A stretch of 64,000 nt of DNA, taken from positions 26,119,939 to 26,183,938 of the forward strand of contig NC_063257.1 in the NCBI RefSeq assembly GCF_019578655.1, read 5' to 3'. The notes below the pieces were generated by a model. The model did not search any database. It was not told where the DNA came from and worked only from the letters and a program-made list of their open reading frames with translations. Origin of the DNA: Ricinus communis (taxonomy: Eukaryota; Streptophyta; Magnoliopsida; Malpighiales; Euphorbiaceae). A program made the position numbers and the translations under genes. Positions 21,249 to 31,784 of this stretch are shown here, piece by piece. The first letter of the stretch is position 1. Every line of letters begins with the position of its first letter.

Positions 21249-22445
21249 ATATAGGTAGGATTTTAGATTCAATAAGAAAAGAAATCATAAGTTCTTTATT
21301 CTCTTCCATACGGCTAAGCGTAAAGATCAAATCAAATTGATTTAAACACAAGTACAGACAAATAACACAAGAGAAAGGAAGGACGTGAGGAATAAGTCTA
21401 TGCTCGCTAGCGCAAGTGTTGACAAGTCCATAAATTTCTTGAAAGAACCCTTAAATTGATCTCCTACAAGGTATAAAACTGAAATAATATGCTCATTAGC
21501 CTCAAGTATTAAGTTGCATGCGGTTTTTATAGTGCGAAAGCCATCATTCCATTAGAAGAAGATACTAGAAGCTAAATATGAATAAATAAATAAAAAAAGA
21601 TTAATAAGCTAAAGTCAAATCAAGAACCAGAGAAGAGTTTACTGGGCAATAACTCTCATAGTCCCAAATTTTGTGAGCCAGCTTAATAAAAATAAGGGTA
21701 AATTTGGGTGGGCCTACCTAAAAACACTCGACCCAAATCACTTCATTATATGTATTTCAAACATCAAAGCGCTCAAAATTTTGGCTTGTATTACCCTCGG
21801 ATTAATCGAAAACAACATGATTTCTCCCTTACGTGCTTGGATTTACATCTTTCCTGCCTGACCATCAAGTTAAGCCCCAATGCCATCGGTCAAGCTTATT
21901 AATTATGTTCCTTTATTTCCTTATGCCCAACCTTGCATTATCAGGAGTCCTCGTGCCAAGAGGAACAAAGAAGGATGGAAATCCTAATGGTGCAAATCAT
22001 TAGTCAAAATATTTGGGCGTTCCTTGATTCTCAGCACTCCCTCTTTCCTCTAAAATGTTTATCTGCGATCATTTAGAGAATGATAGCAACACACAGTCAA
22101 CTAATTTTCTTTTTTCGCATTCGTTGAAGCATTTGATTGGTGCCTATGATTGCTGCTTTCACGCGCTTTTCACTCAACACTCGTGTTTAAGCTTCCCATA
22201 TAAAACCAAACCAATCTACTAGATAAATGTTAGAAAGAGAGACATAAAAGAACCAAACAAATGAGAATATAGGTAGGATTTCATATCTGATAAGGAAAGA
22301 GATCAGAAGCTCTTTATTCTCTTCCATAAGGCTAAGCGTAAGGATCAAAACGAATTGACTTAAATACAAGTATAGACAAAGAACACAAGAGAAAGAAAGG
22401 ATGTGAGGGATAAGTCTATACTCGCTTAGCCCGAGTGTTAAGAAG
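21249..22445 (+). repeat. R1 repeat continuing past Tek1
   Basis: The R1 unit interrupted by Tek1 resumes at the ATATA duplication and reads head to tail through a unit boundary at about 21660 into the next unit. The distance between the two AATATAGGTAGG landmarks (21249 and 22269) gives a unit length near 1,020 bp. No gene is seen. Confidence 0.8.
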
Positions 22446-23332
22446 TGATATGAACATGGCTATCTTATGCCAAACCCGTATTCAATGTTGACGTCTTCGC
22501 CAAGGATCGTTCATCTAATGAAGCAAAGTAACTATAACTCCAAATAAGACCCTTAAGTAACTTGTACTTAAGAACCTTAATTATAAATAATTAAAGGTTG
22601 CTTAATATAAACAAAAGTTTAGATGAAACTAAGTTTGTAAAATACCAAGCCTTCACTTGATAAATTCACCAAGTTCATAAAAACAAAAGAAGAGAATTAA
22701 CTCCAAAATAATTAATTTCCAACAACTCTATTTAGATAGAAATTTGTACTAGCTTATATAGGCCTTAAAGAAACCTAATTCTATAATTATAAGGAAGCAA
22801 ATAACAATAAGACTAGTAATAGAACTCCTAAACTAAAAGAATAACTTAAAAGAATACTCCTAACAATTAAAAGACTTCTTTAAATGAACAAATACTTCTA
22901 ACATTTGTCCAACCCTAGTCCATATAATAAACATGACAATTGGGCTCAAGTAACATGTAATATGCGGCCCACTTTTTAGTATTAGACTTCGAATAGCTTG
23001 ACATGATTATCTTGGGCTTATCTTATTTTAATCATGCCTCCATATGTTGGATTGAGTTGATAAGAGTATCTTAAGGCCCATTGTCTTAATTAAGCCCAAT
23101 CTCATTTGGACTTTAAATCGGACTAGGACTCCTAGATGGATTAGGATTCCTAGTCGAAATAGGATTCATTTTATCACTTGAACTCCTAATATCATCAAAA
23201 CTCCTTGCTGGATTAGGATTCCTAGTGGAATTAAGATTCCTTGTTGAAGCAGGATTCCTTGAGCAAGTAGGATTTCTATCATTAGGTTTTCTTGTTGGAG
23301 TAGAGTTCCTTGTGTTATATGGGTTCTAATCA
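22446..23332 (-). mobile_element. Solo LTR of the repeat-tailed gypsy subfamily
   Basis: An 887-bp LTR. On the minus strand it begins TGATTAGAACCC and ends GTTCATATCA. It interrupts R1 and is flanked by AGAAG and ATAAG, a 5-bp target duplication with one mismatch. Its first ~230 bases (23100-23332) hold the degenerate 18-bp repeat also seen at 28424, 28768, 30541 and 59985. The rest matches 59968-60412 closely. No internal element sequence is present, so it arose by recombination between two LTRs. Confidence 0.8.
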
Positions 23333-24296
23333 ATAAGTCCACAAATCTCTTGAAAGAACATATAACTTGATTTCTTGCAAGGTAGAAAACTGAAATAATA
23401 TGCTCATTAGCTTCAAGTATTCAATTGTGTGCGGTTTTTATATTGTGAAAGCCTTTATTCCATAAGAAGAAAAGACTAGAAGCTAAATATGAATAAATAA
23501 ATAAATAAATAAAGATTAATTAACTATAGTCAAATCAAGAACCAGAGAGGAGTTGACTGGGCAACAACTCTCAGAGTTCCAAAATTTTATGAGCCAACTT
23601 AACAAAAATAAGGGTAAATTCGGATGGGCCTACCTAAAAGAACTCTAACCCAAATTACTCCATTATATGCATTTCAAACATCAAAGAGCTTGAATATCAA
23701 CTTGTATTATGCTTGGATTAATCGAAAACAACCTGATTTCTCCTTTACACCCATGGATTTACGTCTCTCCTGCTTTATCATCAAGCAAAGCCCCAATGCC
23801 ACAGGTCAAGCTTGTTAATTGCATTCCCATGACTCTTTATGCCCAACCTTGTGTCATCATGAGTCCTTGTGCCTAGAGGAACAATGAAGGATGGAGATCC
23901 TAATGTTGTAAATCCCGAGTCAGAATATTTGGGCGTCCCTCAAATCTTGGCATTCCATCTTTCGTCTAATATATTTCTCGCAACCATTTCGAGAATGATA
24001 TCAATACACGATCAACTAATTTTCTCTCTTCGCATTCGCTGAAGCATTGGATCGGTGCCTATGATTGTCGCTTCCATGCACTTTTACACAACAACACTCG
24101 TGTTTATGCTCCCCATATAAAACCAAACCAACATACTAGATAGAGATTAGAGAGAGACACAAAAAAGAAACAAACAAAATGAGAATATAGGTAGGACTTC
24201 AGATCCAATAAGGAAAAAAATCACAAGTTCTTTATTCTCTTCCATACAGCTATGTCTAAGGATCAAATCGAATAAATTTAAACACAAGCATAGTGA
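23333..24296 (+). repeat. R1 repeat
   Basis: R1 resumes after the solo LTR, crosses a unit boundary near 23575, and runs to CAAGCATAG, where another LTR-like fragment interrupts it. No coding content. Confidence 0.78.
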
Positions 24297-24623
24297 TATG
24301 CATTGTGTTACATATGTTTATATGCCCAATTACTTGCATTTTTTTGCATATTTATCTTGTTTTATGCCAGAATCACCTATGTTTTGGTTACTTTCATGTT
24401 TTAGGTGATCATTGATGCAAAAACGGACTGGAATTCATTAAAATTGGACAAAGGCTCACACTTCAAGGGGACTGCTGAGCGAGGACCCAAACACTCACAA
24501 AGGTAGGATGCGGGAGGTATGTTTGCTTCACCTTCCACTTCTTCTACTTCTCCATCCTCTATTGTTTCTGCTGACCTTGAACAGGTACACGATATGGGTA
24601 ATGCACCTAGAGAGCATAACAAT
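24297..24623 (+). mobile_element. Athila-like retroelement fragment (LTR start joined to gag start)
   Basis: It starts TGATATGCATTGTG, resembling the terminal sequence of the LTR at 61851-63155 (which on the minus strand begins TGATATGCATAC). Near 24570 it encodes SADLEQVHDMGNAPREHNN, a stretch I associate with the start of Athila-type gag proteins. R1 resumes at about 24624 at a different point of the unit, so this is a deletion-scarred fragment. The gag identification is from memory of the family and is tentative. Confidence 0.45.
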
Positions 24624-24910
24624 TCGAAAAATGATATTAATATTTAATCAACTAAATTTATTTCATAGCATTTGTCCAAGCATTAGATCGGTGCTTATGA
24701 TTTTCATTTCCACACGCTTCAACTCAACACTCATGTTTATGCTCGCTTAATAAAACCAGACAATCATAAAATACATATATTAGAAAGAGAGGAACAAAAG
24801 AAAAGAACAAATTAGAGCACAGGTAGGATTTCATATACGATAAGGAAAGAAATCGCAAGTTCTTTATCCTCTTCCATGGCTAAGCATAAGGATCAAATCA
24901 AATTGATTTA
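24624..24910 (+). repeat. R1 repeat fragment
   Basis: R1 from GAATGATATCAATACT-like sequence to CAAATTGATTTA, then broken by a ~110-bp foreign insert. Confidence 0.75.
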
Positions 24911-25020
24911 TGTCTTAACCCATAGAGTTTATCGACTCTATGCAGAGCTAATTCGGCTATGAACATAGTCGATGGGCTCTACACAGTCTGAATCGACTGT
25001 GGATGGGCCAAAAATGGGTT
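24911..25020. other. 110-bp insert with two perfect hairpins
   Basis: It replaces about 12 bases of R1. It contains CATAGAGT-TTATCG-ACTCTATG (24921-24942, 8-bp stem, 6-base loop) and CACAGTC-TGAATC-GACTGTG (24982-25001, 7-bp stem, 6-base loop). It is richer in G+C than the surrounding R1. I do not recognise it, and no other copy was noticed in the window. Confidence 0.6.
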
Positions 25021-25614
25021 TTTGGTAGACAAAGAACACAAGAAAAGGAAGAAAGTGAGCAATAAGTCTAGGTTTGGTTGTGAAGTCTTCATAAGTTTGC
25101 AATGTTCTTGAAAAACATATAACTTAATTCTCTGGAAGGTAGAAAATTAAAATTATATGATCACTAGCCTCAAATATTGGGTTGCATGTGGTTTTCATAG
25201 TGTGAAAGCCTTGATTCCATAAGAAGTAGAAGCTAAATATGAGTAAATAAATAAAAAAGATGAATAAACTATATCAAATTAAGAACTAGAGAGGAGTTGA
25301 CTAGTCAACAACTCTCGTAGTCCTAAATTTTATGAGCCAACTTACCAAAGATAAGGGAAAATTCACGTTAGGCTACCTAATGATACTCCCACACAAATTA
25401 CTTCATTATATGCGTCCCAAACATCAAAATGCTCACATTCCCGCTTGTATTATGTTTAGATTTATTGAAAAGAACATGATTTCTTCCTTATGCACGTGGA
25501 TTTATGTCTCACCTGCTTGATCATCAGCCGAAGCCCTAATGCCACCGGTTAAACTTGTTAATTGCATTTCCATGATTCCTTATGTCAATCCTTATGTAAT
25601 CAGGAGTCCTCATG
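25021..25614 (+). repeat. R1 repeat
   Basis: R1 continues across a unit boundary near 25325 and includes the perfect palindrome GTTGACTAGTCAAC at 25296-25309. It ends at CATGCCCTA. Confidence 0.78.
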
Positions 25615-25925
25615 CCCTAACACCATTCCATTTTCTTTTCTTCCTTTCTTTTTCTATTCTTTTCTTTCTTTTTTTCTCGAGCTCTATTAACATCATTTGA
25701 AGCTTTTGATAGATAAGATAATTAAGGTTTGGAGAAAGTTTTATTGTTGATAGATTTAATTGAAGAGCAAGAAGCTTAATAGAGGTGAGTTTATCTTTAA
25801 CTATCTATTTGAGTGATTAAGTTAGGTTTTTGAGTAATTTGGAAAAAACTTTATTTGAACTGTAGTACTAGAATTAGGATATGATATAGCATGAATCATG
25901 TGTAATTTTATGGAAAAACATATCA
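25615..25925. other. Unassigned insert between inverted R1 units
   Basis: It begins with a pyrimidine-rich run (25625-25680) and continues with AT-rich sequence including GAGGTGAGTTTATC, which resembles a splice donor. Its layout (pyrimidine tract, purine-rich stretch, T-rich end) resembles LTR or leader sequence, but I found no clear match in the window. R1 is in plus orientation before it and minus orientation after it. Confidence 0.4.
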
Positions 25926-28396
25926 TTAGGTAGGCCTATATAGTGAAGTAATTTCTACCAAGTGTTATTAGGTAGGCTTGTGCAAATCTCCCCTTGTTTT
26001 CGTTAGGCTACTCATAAAATTTGAAACTATGAGTGTAATTCAACAGTCAACTCCTTTCCAGTTCTTGATTTGGCTTTAGTTTATTTATCTTTCTTCTTTA
26101 TTTATTCATATTTAGCTTGTAGTTTCTTCTTCTTATGGAATGAGGATTTTCGGACTATGAATACTCATGCAACTGAATATTTGAGGCAAATGACCATATT
26201 ATTTCAGTCTTCTACATTACGGAAAATCAAGTTATGGGTTCTTTCAACAACATTGCAAACTTATGACGACTCGAGCTAGCGAACCTAGACTTCTCTCCCA
26301 CATCCATTCTTTCTTTTGTGTTCTTTATATACCATTGTCTTTAAATCATTTCAATGTGATCCTTATGTTGGCCATATAGAAGAGAATAAAGAACTTGTGA
26401 TTTCTTTCCTTATCAAATATGAAATCTTAGCTACATTCTCATTTTGTTCGTTTCTTTTTATTTCTTTCGAGATGTAAATCCACATGTGTAAGGAATAATC
26501 ATGTTGTTTTCGATTAATCCAAGTATAATACAAGCTGGAATGCAAGTGTTTTGATGTTTAGGACGCATATAGTTAAGTAATTTGGGTCAGAGTGTTATTA
26601 AGTAAGCCTATGCAAATTTCTCTTTATTTTCATTACGCTAGATCTTAAAATTTAGGACTACAAGAGTTGTTGACTAGTCAATCCTTGATATAATTTTAGT
26701 TTATTCATCTTTCTTTATTTATTTTTTCCATATTTTGCTTCTCTAGTTTCTTCTTCTTATGGAATGAGTGCTTTCACGCTATAAAAACTGCATTCAATTG
26801 AATACTTGAGGCTAGTGACCATATTATTTTACTTGTCTAACTTATGAAAATCAAGTTATGAATCATTTCAAGAACTTTGCCGACGTATCAAGACTCACAC
26901 TTACGAACATAAATTTATTGATCAAGTCCTTCCTTTCTTTTGTATTCTTTATCTACCTTTGTGTTTATAAAAATTCTATTTGATCCTTACGCTTAACCAT
27001 ATGGAAGAGAATAAAAAACTTGTGATTTTTTTCCTTATCGAATCCGAAGTCCTACCTATGTTCTCATTTTGTTCATTTTTTTTGTATCTCTTTGTCTAGT
27101 ATGATGGTTTGGTTTTATTTAAAGAGCATAAACACGATTGTTCAGTGAAAGCACGTGGAAGCGGCAATCGTGGACACTGATCCAATGCTTAGACGAATGC
27201 GAAGAAAGAAAATTAGTTGATCAAGTATTCATATCATTCTCTAAATGATCATAGACAAATCTTTAGGAGAAAAGGGAACGATGAGAATCAAGGCATGAAC
27301 AAATATTCTAATTCAATATTTAAACAATTAGGTTATCCATCATTTCTTATTCCTCTAGGCAGGAGGACACATGATGACAGAAGGATTTGTATAAGACATC
27401 ATAGAAACACAATTGATAAGCTTGACTGATGGCATTAGGGCTTTGCTTTAAGATTAAGCAGGATGACATGTAAATCCACACTTGTAAGGGAGAAATCATA
27501 ATATTATCAATGAATCCAAGCGTAATATAATCATGAATACGAGCCTTTTAGTCGTTAGGATGCATATAATTAAGTAATTTTGGTTTCTAGTGTTATTAGG
27601 TAGGCCCACATGAATTTTCCCTTCTTTTTATTAAGGTCGTTCATACAATTTGGGATCTCCATCATTCATTGTTCTTCAAGGCACGAGGACTCTTGATGAA
27701 ACAATTATTACAGTAAGACTGGTTAACCACTCTCGTAGTTCCAAATTTTATGACCCAACTTAATAAAAATAAGGGAAATTCACGTGAGCCTACCTAATAA
27801 CACTCTGATCCAAACTACTTTATTATATGTGTCCCAAACATCAAAACACTAGCATCCTCACTTGTATTATGCTTGGATTTAGTGAAAAAAACATGGTTTC
27901 TCCTTTATTTGAGTGGATTTATGTCTCATCCTGCTTGATCATGATATTAATCCCCAATGACACCAGTCAAGTGTTTATAATTGCATTCCCATGATTCCTT
28001 ATGTCTATCCTTGTGTCATTAATAGTCCTCGTGCCTAGAGGAATAAGGAATGATGAAGATCCTAATTGTGCAAATCATGAATCAAAATATTTAGGCGTGT
28101 CTCGATTTCTCAGTGTTCCCTATTTCCTCCGAAAGATTCGCCCACGATCATTCGTAAAATGGTATCGATACTCAATTAATTAATTTTCTTTCATTGCATT
28201 TGTCCAAGCATTGTATGAATTTCTATGATTGTCACTTCCATGCGCTTTAACTCAACACTCTTATTTATGCTCGCCAAATAAAACCAAACCATTATATAAG
28301 ACATAGATTAGAAAGAAAAGAATAAAAGAAAAGAACAAATGAGAACATATGTAGGATTTTAGATTCGATGAGGAAAGAAATCACAAGTTCTTCTAA
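25926..28396. repeat. R1 repeat array, mostly minus orientation
   Basis: Minus-strand units run from about 25926 to 27710, with internal jumps (for example near 26470). The equivalent unit landmarks at 26640 and 27640 are about 1 kb apart. Near 27710 the array flips to plus orientation (AACCACTCTCGTAGTTCC) and continues to 28396. Frames in it are short and not conserved between units. Confidence 0.75.
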
Positions 28397-28742
28397 TATG
28401 AACCAAAATAGCACAACAATCCTACTCCAAGAAGGAATTCTAATCCAACAAGAAGTCCTGACTCTACTAGGAATCCTAATCCAGCAAGGAGTCCTAATGA
28501 TATTAGGAGTTCAAGCAACAAAAGGAATCCTAATTCAACTACGAGTCTTGGTTCGATTCAAATTACAAGTCAATGAGCTTATCCAACACATTTTGGATAA
28601 GGACACATCAACGCCTTAATAATTGGATTTAAGTTCAAGGTTCATTAATCTAATTCAGTTTATTGGGCTTGAATAACTCTAATGAGGCATAAAAAAGCAA
28701 AGAAGTTGAGTTGGAGTATATGATAACTCTGGGCCTAACTTG
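28397..28742 (+). repeat. Partial LTR with 18-bp repeats
   Basis: The start of a gypsy LTR lacking its first bases, joined to R1 at CACAAGTTCTT. It holds the 18-bp degenerate repeat (28424-28560). It then matches the following LTR up to GGGCCTAACTTG, where that second LTR begins. Confidence 0.65.
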
Positions 28743-29362
28743 TGATACGAACCAATCTAGCATAACGAATCCTACTCCAACAAGGAGTCTTGATGATGCA
28801 AATCCTACAAGCTTAAAGAATCCTAATCCAATAAGGAGTCTTGACTCAACTAGGAATCCTATTCTAGCAAGGAGTCCTGATGATAATAGTAGTTCAAGCA
28901 ATGAAAGGAATTCTAATTCAACTAGGTATCCTAATTCAACTAGCCGATTCAAATTACAAGTCGATGAGCTTATCTAAGACATTTGGGGTAAGGGCACATC
29001 AAGACTTAAAGAATTGGATTTAAGTTCAAGGTTCATTAATCTAATTCAACTTATTGTGCTTGAATGAATCTAATTGGGCTTAAAAAACCAAAGAAATAGA
29101 ATTGGAACATATGAAAACTTTAGGCCTAACTTGGCTTATATTTTGAGGCCCATCTATATGACTTATATAAATTAGAGTCTTATGGTTTATTATAGGAGAC
29201 CACACATATATTTTAACCTAAATAGGACTTTGTCTTACTTACCTCTTTTTATTAGGAAGGTTATCCTTATCCTAGATAAGATATAAAACCTTATTAGTTA
29301 AGATTTAGGGTTTTCTAAGGCCTACATAAGGCTAGTACGAATTTTGATGTAAAATTAAGTTG
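28743..29362 (+). repeat. Gypsy LTR, 3'-truncated, encoding a hexapeptide-repeat pol tail
   Basis: It starts TGATACGAACC. A frame running through the LTR start carries seven consecutive 18-base units at 28819-28944, each six codons, of the pattern N-P-N-P-x-R / S-x-D-S-T-R. The frame then reads a segment related to pol tails elsewhere (DELI...). Sequence after that matches the LTR at 30533. The 3' end is missing; R1 resumes near 29363. Confidence 0.7.
28768..28944 (+). repeat. 18-bp in-frame minisatellite
   Basis: Units such as AATCCTAATCCAATAAGG and AGTCTTGACTCAACTAGG alternate without frame slippage from 28819 to 28944. One more unit lies at 28768-28785, before an interrupted stretch. Related arrays occur at 28424-28560, 30541-30730, 59985-60180 and, inverted, 23100-23330. 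Confidence 0.85.
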
Positions 29363-30532
29363 AATTTGAATGGTAATTGGTATCTTTAGGTAGGCCCACG
29401 CGAATTTACCCTTATTTTTGTTAAGCTAGCTCATAAAATTTAGGAGTATAAGAGAATAAAGAAATTGATTGTTACACTTAGCCGTATCAAAGAGAGTAAA
29501 GAACTTGTGATTTTTTTACTTATCAGATCTGAAATCTACCTATATTTTAATTTTATTCGTTTCTTATACGCTGTCTCTTTTGGAGGAAAGAGGGAATCAC
29601 ATGAATCGAGGCACGATCAAATATCCCGATTCAGGATCAGCACCATTGGAGTCTCCATCATTCCTTATTCCTCCAGGCACGAAGATTCCTGATGACACAA
29701 GGATTAGCATAAGGAATCATGGGAACGCAATTCACAAGCTTGACCGATGGCATTGGGGCATAGCTTGACGATCAAGCAAGATGAGACGCACATCCACGCG
29801 CGAGATTTGATGTTTGGGATGCATATAATGAAGTAATTTCTACCGAAGTGTTATTAGGTAGGCTCATATAAATTTTCTCTTATTTTCGTTAAGCTAGATC
29901 ATAAAATTTAGAACTATGAATGTTGTTCACTAATCAACTCCTCTATAGTTTTTAATTTAACTTTAGCTTATTTATCTTTATTTATTTATTCATATTTAGC
30001 TTGTAGTTTCTTCTTTTTATGGAATAAGGGTTATCTCATTATGAAAACGCATGCAATTGAATATTTGAGGCTAGTGAGCATATTATTTCAGCTTTCTACA
30101 TTACGGGAAATCAAGTTATGGGTTCTTTCAAGAACTTTATAGACTTATGAGGGCTCGAGCTACCAAACCTAGACTTATCTCCCACGTTCTTTATTTCTTT
30201 GATGTTCTTTGTATACCATTGTCTTTAAATCATTTCAATGTGATCCTTATGTTTGAAATATGGAAGAGAATAAAGAACTTGTAATTTCTTTTCTTATCAG
30301 ATCTGAAATCCTAACTATGTTCTCATGTTGTTCGTTTCTTTTTTGTCTCTTTCGAGACGTAAATCCACGTGCGTAAGGGAGTAATCATGTTGTTTTCGAT
30401 TAATCCAAGGGATGCATATAATTAAGTAATTTGGGTCAGAGTGTTATTAAGTAAGCCCATATAAATTTTCCCTTATTTTCATTAAGCTGGCTCTTAAATT
30501 TTAGGACTACGACCAGTCAACTTGATAAGAAC
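29363..30532 (-). repeat. R1 repeat, rearranged minus units
   Basis: Minus-orientation R1 with several internal jumps (near 29450, 29580, 29805 and 30355), so units are shortened by deletions. No gene is seen. Confidence 0.72.
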
Positions 30533-31364
30533 CCATCTAGCATAAGAAATCCTACTCCAACAAGGAATCTTAATGAGGCAAATCCTACTAGCTGAAATAA
30601 TTCCATTTTAAGAAAAAGTCCTACTCTAACTAGGAGTTCTATTCCAACAAGGTGTCCTAATGATATTGGGAATCTAAATGACATCAAGAATTCAAGTGAC
30701 ATTTGGAATCCTAATCTAACTAGGATTCAAGATCCACTTCACATCCATGGAGACCCAATTACAAGGCCAAGGCTAAGAAGATAAAAGAAGCTATCAGTGG
30801 GCTTATTCAAGATATTTGGGCTAAGGACATATCAAAGCTTGAAGAGTTGGATTCAAATTCAAGGTTAATCTAATTTAGTTTATTGGGCTTGAATAAGGCT
30901 AATATGGGCTTAATGAGCATAAAGGAGCATAAAAGCGAGTTCGGGCCTAATTAGCTCCACCAAAGATGGCCCATGCATGTGGCTTAAAGAAACTAGGGTC
31001 TCTTACTCCTAATGGGCGGCTACATAGTATTTTGGGAGTATCAGGATTTTATTTTTAGTTATCTATTTTAATTAGGATGTTTATCTCTATCCTATTTGAG
31101 TTGTAATTCCTTAATAGCTTAGAATTAGGATTTTCTAAAGGCTATAAAAGCCTAGTACGAATGTCTAAGTTGATTGATTGATGATTAATATATTTTGTGA
31201 GTTTATACTCTACTCTTAGTTCTTGTTTATAGCTAATTTGAACTTATTAAGTAATTCATTATTTGTGCCATTCAAATCTGACTTATCAATTTAGAATTCA
31301 TACTAAATTATGGTGTCTTCTACCTTTAGTACATTAGGTTTGATAGTTTAATATACTTGAAGTA
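30533..31364 (+). repeat. Gypsy LTR with 18-bp repeats and pol-tail motif
   Basis: It starts TGATAAGAACCC. Bases 30541-30730 carry the 18-bp repeat. About 30750-30830 reads, in broken frames, a segment close to GPITRSKAKK followed by a GLIQDIWAKDI-like stretch. A TATA-like box, TATAAAAG, lies at 31143-31150 in GGCTATAAAAGCC. The end is lost where a hAT-like remnant begins. It is the longest copy of this LTR subfamily here. Confidence 0.7.
31143..31150 (+). promoter_or_regulatory. Candidate LTR TATA box
   Basis: TATAAAAG about 610 bases into the LTR. The related LTR at 28743 has ACATAAGG at the matching place, so the box is lost there. Confidence 0.45.
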
Positions 31365-31784
31365 GGGCTGAGCATGGATCTCGGTGATTCCCGCCCAAAC
31401 CGAATAACCGTCACTTGCTTCCATCTCATGACTTGGAACCGGCTCTTGTTATTTGCATTCGGAAATGTCCATAATGGATGACAACTAGGTGCAGGTGGAT
31501 TCGCAGCTGGTGCTCTTCGTAATCGGACTAGTTGCTGTTGCGGTGGAGGTGCTTGTGCTGGTGCTGGTGCTGATGAAGGTGAAGTGGAGGAAGATGTTCC
31601 TTCGCCACGCGGGCGCTTGCTGGTAGCGGCGCGTTGCGGTTGCTTTTGACGTGATTGATCGCGGTCCCTCATATTGCCTAATGCAATGAATCATTAGTAT
31701 TCGAATAAGAAATCAAGTTAATCATAAATTATACCGAAAATTAAACAGTATAACAGCTATAATTCGACTAATAAAAAAGCAAAA
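31365..31784 (-). mobile_element. Possible hAT DNA-transposon remnant
   Basis: The left edge, TAGGGCTGAGCATGGATC, followed by AACCGAATAACCG resembles terminal sequences of plant hAT elements (TAGGGxTGAGCA plus CCGAA motifs). The minus strand at 31334-31672 encodes a GC-rich, low-complexity peptide starting MRDRDQSRQKQPQRAATSKR, then Ser/Pro/Ala-rich, plausibly a transposase N-terminus. No opposite terminus or 8-bp duplication is visible. R1 resumes at about 31785. It could instead be another repeat. Confidence 0.4.

Noticed and set aside
28650..28952. Leucine-rich minus-strand frame resembling a membrane protein
   Set aside because: The hydrophobic look comes from reading the 18-bp repeat on the opposite strand; the plus frame matches the pol tail.
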